A DNA stretch of 64,000 nucleotides from positions 310,001 to 374,000 of the forward strand of contig JAOSJV010000012.1 of NCBI GenBank assembly GCA_027493935.1. Direction: 5' to 3'. Each line of letters starts with the position of its first letter. The first letter of the stretch is position 1. A program made the position numbers and the translations under genes. Shown one piece after another: positions 60,397 to 64,000 of this stretch. The notes under the pieces are model-generated. The model had not been told where the DNA came from. It made no database searches and saw only the letters and a list, made by a program, of their open reading frames with translations. This DNA is from Burkholderiales bacterium (GTDB lineage: Bacteria > Pseudomonadota > Gammaproteobacteria > Burkholderiales > SG8-39).

Positions 60397-61962
60397 ATGT
60401 GCATCCCGATCAAGCAAGCTCTGCTCAGCGTGTCCGACAAGTCGGGGCTACCGGAGTTCGCCCGTGCGCTCGCCGCGCTGGGCGTTCGGATCCTGTCCAC
60501 CGGCGGAACGGCGAAGCTGCTCGCCGGCACGGGCATCCCGGTCATCGAGGTCGGCGACTACACCGGTTTCCCCGAGATGCTCGACGGCCGCGTCAAGACG
60601 CTGCACCCGAAGATCCACGGCGGCGTGCTCGCCCGCCGCGAAGTTGCCGAGCACATGGCCGCAATCGACGCCGCCGGCATCGCGCCGATCGACCTGGTGG
60701 TAGTGAACTTGTACCCGTTCGCGCAGACCGTCGCGCGGCCGGGCTGCACGCTCGACGAGGCAGTCGAGAATATCGACATTGGCGGGCCGACCATGGTCCG
60801 CGCCGCCGCCAAGAACTACTCCGGCGTGGCCGTGGTCACCGACCCGGGAGACTACGGCCGTCTGCTCGAGGAACTGCGCGCGAACGACGGCGCGCTCGCG
60901 CTCGCCACGCGCTTCGCGCTCGCCAAGAAAGCATTCGCCCATACTGCGGCGTACGACGCCGCGATCGCGAACTACCTCACCGCGCTCGACGCCGACAACC
61001 GCCCCGGTGCGTTCCCCGATCGGCTCTCGCTGCAGTGGGAGAAGGTCCAGGAGATGCGCTATGGCGAAAATCCGCACCAGCAGGCCGCGTTCTACCGTGA
61101 CCCCGTGCCGGCCGAAGGCAGCCTCGCCCAGTACACGCAGCTCCAGGGCAAGGAGCTCTCGTACAACAACATCGCCGATGCCGACGCGGCGTGGGAGTGC
61201 GTCAAGACCTTCGAGCGCGCCGCGTGCGTCATCGTCAAGCACGCCAATCCGTGCGGCGTGGCCGAGGCCGACGATCGCCTGACCGCGTACGAGCGCGCGT
61301 TTGCGACCGATCCGACCTCCGCTTTCGGCGGCATCATCGCCTTCAACCGGCCGGTCGACGGCCGCACCGCCGAGGCGGTGGCGAAGCAGTTCGTCGAGGT
61401 GGTCATCGCGCCGGAGCTCAGCGCCGATGCGCGCGCCGCGTTCGCCGCGAAGGCGAACATCCGGGTGCTCGCGGTGCCGGCGGGGCGTGAGGTGCAGCGC
61501 CACGACTTCAAGCGGGTCGGCGGCGGCCTGCTGGTGCAGATGCCCGACGCGCGCAACGTCGGGCGCGCGGACCTGCGCGTGGTGACCAGGCGCGCGCCGA
61601 CCGACGTGGAGCTCGCCGACCTCCTGTTCGCCTGGCGCGCGGCGAAGTACGTCAAGTCGAACGCGATCGTGTTCTGCGGCGGCGGGCGCACGCTCGGCAT
61701 CGGCGCGGGGCAGATGAGCCGCGTCGATTCGGCGCGCATCGCCGCGATCAAGGCCGGCAATGCCGGCCTGTCGCTCGCCGGCTCGGTCGTCGCCTCCGAC
61801 GCGTTCTTCCCGTTCCGCGACGGCGTCGACGTCGTGGCGCAGGCGGGTGCGAAGGCGATCATCCAGCCCGGCGGCAGCGTGCGCGACGACGAGGTGATCG
61901 CGGCGGCCGAAGAGCTCGGCATCGCGATGGTCTTCACCGGCGTGCGGCATTTCCGTCACTGA
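60397..61962 (+). CDS. purH: Bifunctional AICAR transformylase / IMP cyclohydrolase
   Basis: A 521-residue protein doing the last two steps of IMP synthesis. The N-terminal MGS-like cyclohydrolase domain includes [28 protein letters not shown] and [14 protein letters not shown]. The transformylase domain contains the KHANPCGVA motif with its active-site Lys-His and GGGLLVQ. The ATG at 60397 gives the standard start [17 protein letters not shown]. purD follows after 90 bases. Confidence 0.98.
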   Translation: MCIPIKQALLSVSDKSGLPEFARALAALGVRILSTGGTAKLLAGTGIPVIEVGDYTGFPEMLDGRVKTLHPKIHGGVLARREVAEHMAAIDAAGIAPIDLVVVNLYPFAQTVARPGCTLDEAVENIDIGGPTMVRAAAKNYSGVAVVTDPGDYGRLLEELRANDGALALATRFALAKKAFAHTAAYDAAIANYLTALDADNRPGAFPDRLSLQWEKVQEMRYGENPHQQAAFYRDPVPAEGSLAQYTQLQGKELSYNNIADADAAWECVKTFERAACVIVKHANPCGVAEADDRLTAYERAFATDPTSAFGGIIAFNRPVDGRTAEAVAKQFVEVVIAPELSADARAAFAAKANIRVLAVPAGREVQRHDFKRVGGGLLVQMPDARNVGRADLRVVTRRAPTDVELADLLFAWRAAKYVKSNAIVFCGGGRTLGIGAGQMSRVDSARIAAIKAGNAGLSLAGSVVASDAFFPFRDGVDVVAQAGAKAIIQPGGSVRDDEVIAAAEELGIAMVFTGVRHFRH

Positions 61963-62052
61963 CCCGGGCAATCGGCGATGGGCAACCGGTGACGCGGGGC
62001 GGGCCGTGCACGCGGCTCGCAACCCGGCACCGATTGCGCTTGGTCCGTTCTG

Positions 62053-63364
62053 ATGAAGATTCTGGTCATAGGATCCGGTGGGAGAGAGCACGCGCTCGCG
62101 TGGAAACTCGCGCGCAGCCCCAAAGTGCACAGGGTTTTCGTCGCCCCCGGCAACGCGGGCACCGCGCGCGAGGAAGGCGTCCAGAACGTCGCGCTCACCG
62201 CTCTGGAGGAGCTCGCGCGCTTCGCGCAGCGCGAGGACGTCCATCTCACCGTCGTCGGCCCCGAGGCCCCGCTCGCCGCCGGCGCGGTCGACCTCTTCCG
62301 CGAGCGGGGGCTGCGCATCTTCGGGCCGACGCGCGCGGCCGCGCAGCTCGAGAGCTCGAAGGAGTTCGCCAAGCGGTTCCTGGTCAGGCACCGCATCCCG
62401 ACCGCCGCCTACGGGTGCTTCGACGCGCCCGCCGAGGCGCATGCGTACGTCGAGGCGCAGGGTGCGCCGATCGTCGTCAAGGCCGACGGGCTCGCGGCCG
62501 GCAAAGGGCGTCGTGGTCGCGGCGACCGCGGCCGAGGCTCACGCCGCGATCGACGCGATGCTGGTCGAGCACCGCATGGGCGACGCCGGGGCGCGCGTGG
62601 TGATCGAGGAGTTCCTCGCCGGCGAGGAGGCGAGCTTCATCGTGATCGCGGACGGCCGCAACGTGCTGCCGTTCGCCACCAGCCAGGATCACAAGCGGCT
62701 GCGCGACGGCGACCAGGGCCCCAACACCGGCGGTATGGGCGCCTATTCGCCGGCGCCGGTGATCACGCCCGCGCTGCACGCGCGCGTCGTGCGCGAGATC
62801 ATCCTGCCCACGGTGCGCGGCATGGCCGCGGATGGCATCGCGTACTGCGGGTTCCTGTATGCGGGGCTGATGATCGACGCCGCCGGGAATCCCAAGGTGC
62901 TCGAATTCAACTGCCGCCTGGGCGATCCAGAGGCGCAGCCGATCCTGCTCAGGCTGCGCTCGGATCTGCTCGGGCTGATCGAGGGGGCGCTGGACGGCAG
63001 GCTCGACCGGATGGAGGCCGAGTGGGACCGCCGTGCCGCGCTCGGCGTCGTGCTCGCTGCGGCGAACTACCCGGAGGCGCCGCGCAAGGGCGACCCGATC
63101 AGCGGGCTCGCCGCGCCGGCCGAGGATGTGCGCGTGTTCCACGCCGGCACCGCGCTCGCCGACGGCAGGGTCGTCACCGCCGGCGGGCGGGTGCTGTGCG
63201 TCACCGCGCTCGGCGGTTCGATCCGGATTGCGCGCACGCGCGCCTACCAAGTGGTGGACGCGATCCGGTTCGACGGCATGCAGTACCGTAACGACATCGG
63301 ACACCGGGCCCTCGCGCCGCGTCCGCGCGGCGCGGGCGGGCGCGGCGCGCGCGAGGGTCGATGA
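62053..63364 (+). CDS. purD: Phosphoribosylamine-glycine ligase (frameshifted)
   Basis: An ATP-grasp enzyme of purine synthesis. [20 protein letters not shown] starts it; [22 protein letters not shown] and [16 protein letters not shown] are conserved. The frame breaks in GGG at 62506-62508; two G restore [18 protein letters not shown]. About 436 residues, slightly longer at the C-terminus than usual, with an Arg/Gly-rich tail. It overlaps hemF by four bases. Confidence 0.95.
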
Positions 63365-64000
63365 GCATCGACGCGCGGACGGTGGCCGAGTACCTGCGCG
63401 GGCTCCAGGAGCGGATCGTCGCCGAGCTCGAGCGGCTCGATGGTGCGCCGTTCCGCGTCGACTCCTGGACCCGCGCCGAGGGCGGCGGCGGGATCTCGCG
63501 GATCATCGAGGAAGGCGGGCTGTTCGAGCGCGGCGGCGTCAACTTCTCGCACGTCAGGGGCGCCAGCCTGCCGCAGTCCGCGAGCGCGGGACGTCCGGAA
63601 GTCGCCGGGCGCGACTTCGAGGCGATGGGCGTGTCGCTGGTGCTGCACCCGCGCAACCCGTACGTGCCCACAGTGCACATGAACGTGCGCTGGTTCGTCG
63701 CCACCAAGGCCGGCGCCGGGCCGATCTGGTGGTTCGGCGGAGGGATGGATCTCACGCCGTACTACGGCTTCGAAGAGGACGCACGCCACTTCCACCGCGC
63801 CTGCAAGGCAGCGCTCGCGCCGTTCGGCGCGCAGTATCATCCTCGCTTCAAGCAGTGGTGCGACGAGTACTTCTATCTGCGCCACCGGCGCGAGCCGCGC
63901 GGCGTGGGCGGCATTTTCTTCGACGACCTGAACGACGGCGGGTTCGAGCACTGCTTCGGGTTGACGCGAAGCGTCGGCGACCACTTCCTGCCCGCGTACG
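63361..64000 (+). CDS. hemF: Oxygen-dependent coproporphyrinogen III oxidase, 3' end cut by window
   Basis: 213 codons are visible from the ATG at 63361. [45 protein letters not shown] and the [20 protein letters not shown] block are HemF hallmarks, with [10 protein letters not shown] near the cut. It decarboxylates coproporphyrinogen III to protoporphyrinogen IX using O2, in heme synthesis, so the organism can grow aerobically. The frame is open to the last base. Confidence 0.98.
   Translation, partial: MSIDARTVAEYLRGLQERIVAELERLDGAPFRVDSWTRAEGGGGISRIIEEGGLFERGGVNFSHVRGASLPQSASAGRPEVAGRDFEAMGVSLVLHPRNPYVPTVHMNVRWFVATKAGAGPIWWFGGGMDLTPYYGFEEDARHFHRACKAALAPFGAQYHPRFKQWCDEYFYLRHRREPRGVGGIFFDDLNDGGFEHCFGLTRSVGDHFLPAY

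Overview
The window is GC-rich chromosomal DNA from a betaproteobacterium, probably Burkholderiales-like. Nearly every gene has a betaproteobacterial character. The rplM-rpsI pair sits beside argC, bactofilin and erpA. The order rpe-gph-trpE and trpG-trpD is the usual one. Also present are coq7, dusB-fis-purH-purD-hemF, miaB-phoH-ybeY-corC-lnt-glyQS-gmhB-plsC, and amgK-murU divergent from lptD-surA-rsmA. I cannot name the genus. Housekeeping genes carry about 21 single-base indels, mostly in short G/C runs. The most economical reading is uncorrected sequencing or assembly error rather than gene decay; each is noted in its entry.

Layout. 0-9 kb: a cut M23 peptidase, anmK, the minus-strand cluster argC/DUF6776/bactofilin/erpA, rplM-rpsI with a clear promoter and terminator, a candidate anti-Shine-Dalgarno small RNA, an OsmC protein, a FadL porin and a VapBC pair. 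9-17 kb: coq7, a TPR/O-GlcNAc-transferase-like protein, a general porin, trpC, a TPR/GT9-like protein and a methyltransferase. 17-26 kb: trpD and trpG with a Trp-rich leader peptide, a second TPR/OGT-like gene, a duplicated trpG leader plus trpG 5' fragment, two HigBA modules, a methyltransferase and an O-antigen ligase. 26-33 kb: bioA-bioD-bioF, trpE with its own Trp-rich leader peptide, gph, rpe. 33-44 kb: apaG, mltA, dsbC, a UbiH-type hydroxylase, a PanE-like reductase, a CAU tRNA, miaB, phoH, ybeY, corC, lnt. 44-64 kb: glyQS, gmhB, plsC, a metallopeptidase, gloA, rsmA-surA-lptD, amgK-murU, pepP, a heavily frameshifted UbiH homolog, dusB-fis, purH, purD and the start of hemF.

How the parts work together. 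Envelope biogenesis dominates: LptD/SurA/DsbC, Lnt, MltA, the M23 peptidase, PlsC and GmhB, plus peptidoglycan recycling by AnmK and AmgK-MurU. The canonical trp block (rpe-gph-trpE-trpG-trpD-trpC) is still collinear on the minus strand but is split in two places. The biotin genes and about 7 kb of accessory DNA lie between trpE and trpG; about 3 kb lies between trpD and trpC. Both trpE and trpG carry short upstream ORFs ending in Trp-Arg-rich tails, which suggests each transcription unit kept attenuation-type control after the split. The accessory DNA is rich in TPR glycosyltransferases, methyltransferases and toxin-antitoxin pairs.

The observations most worth following are the anti-SD sRNA candidate beside rplM, the paired trp leader peptides with a duplicated relic, and a palindromic repeat inserted in frame in bioD.
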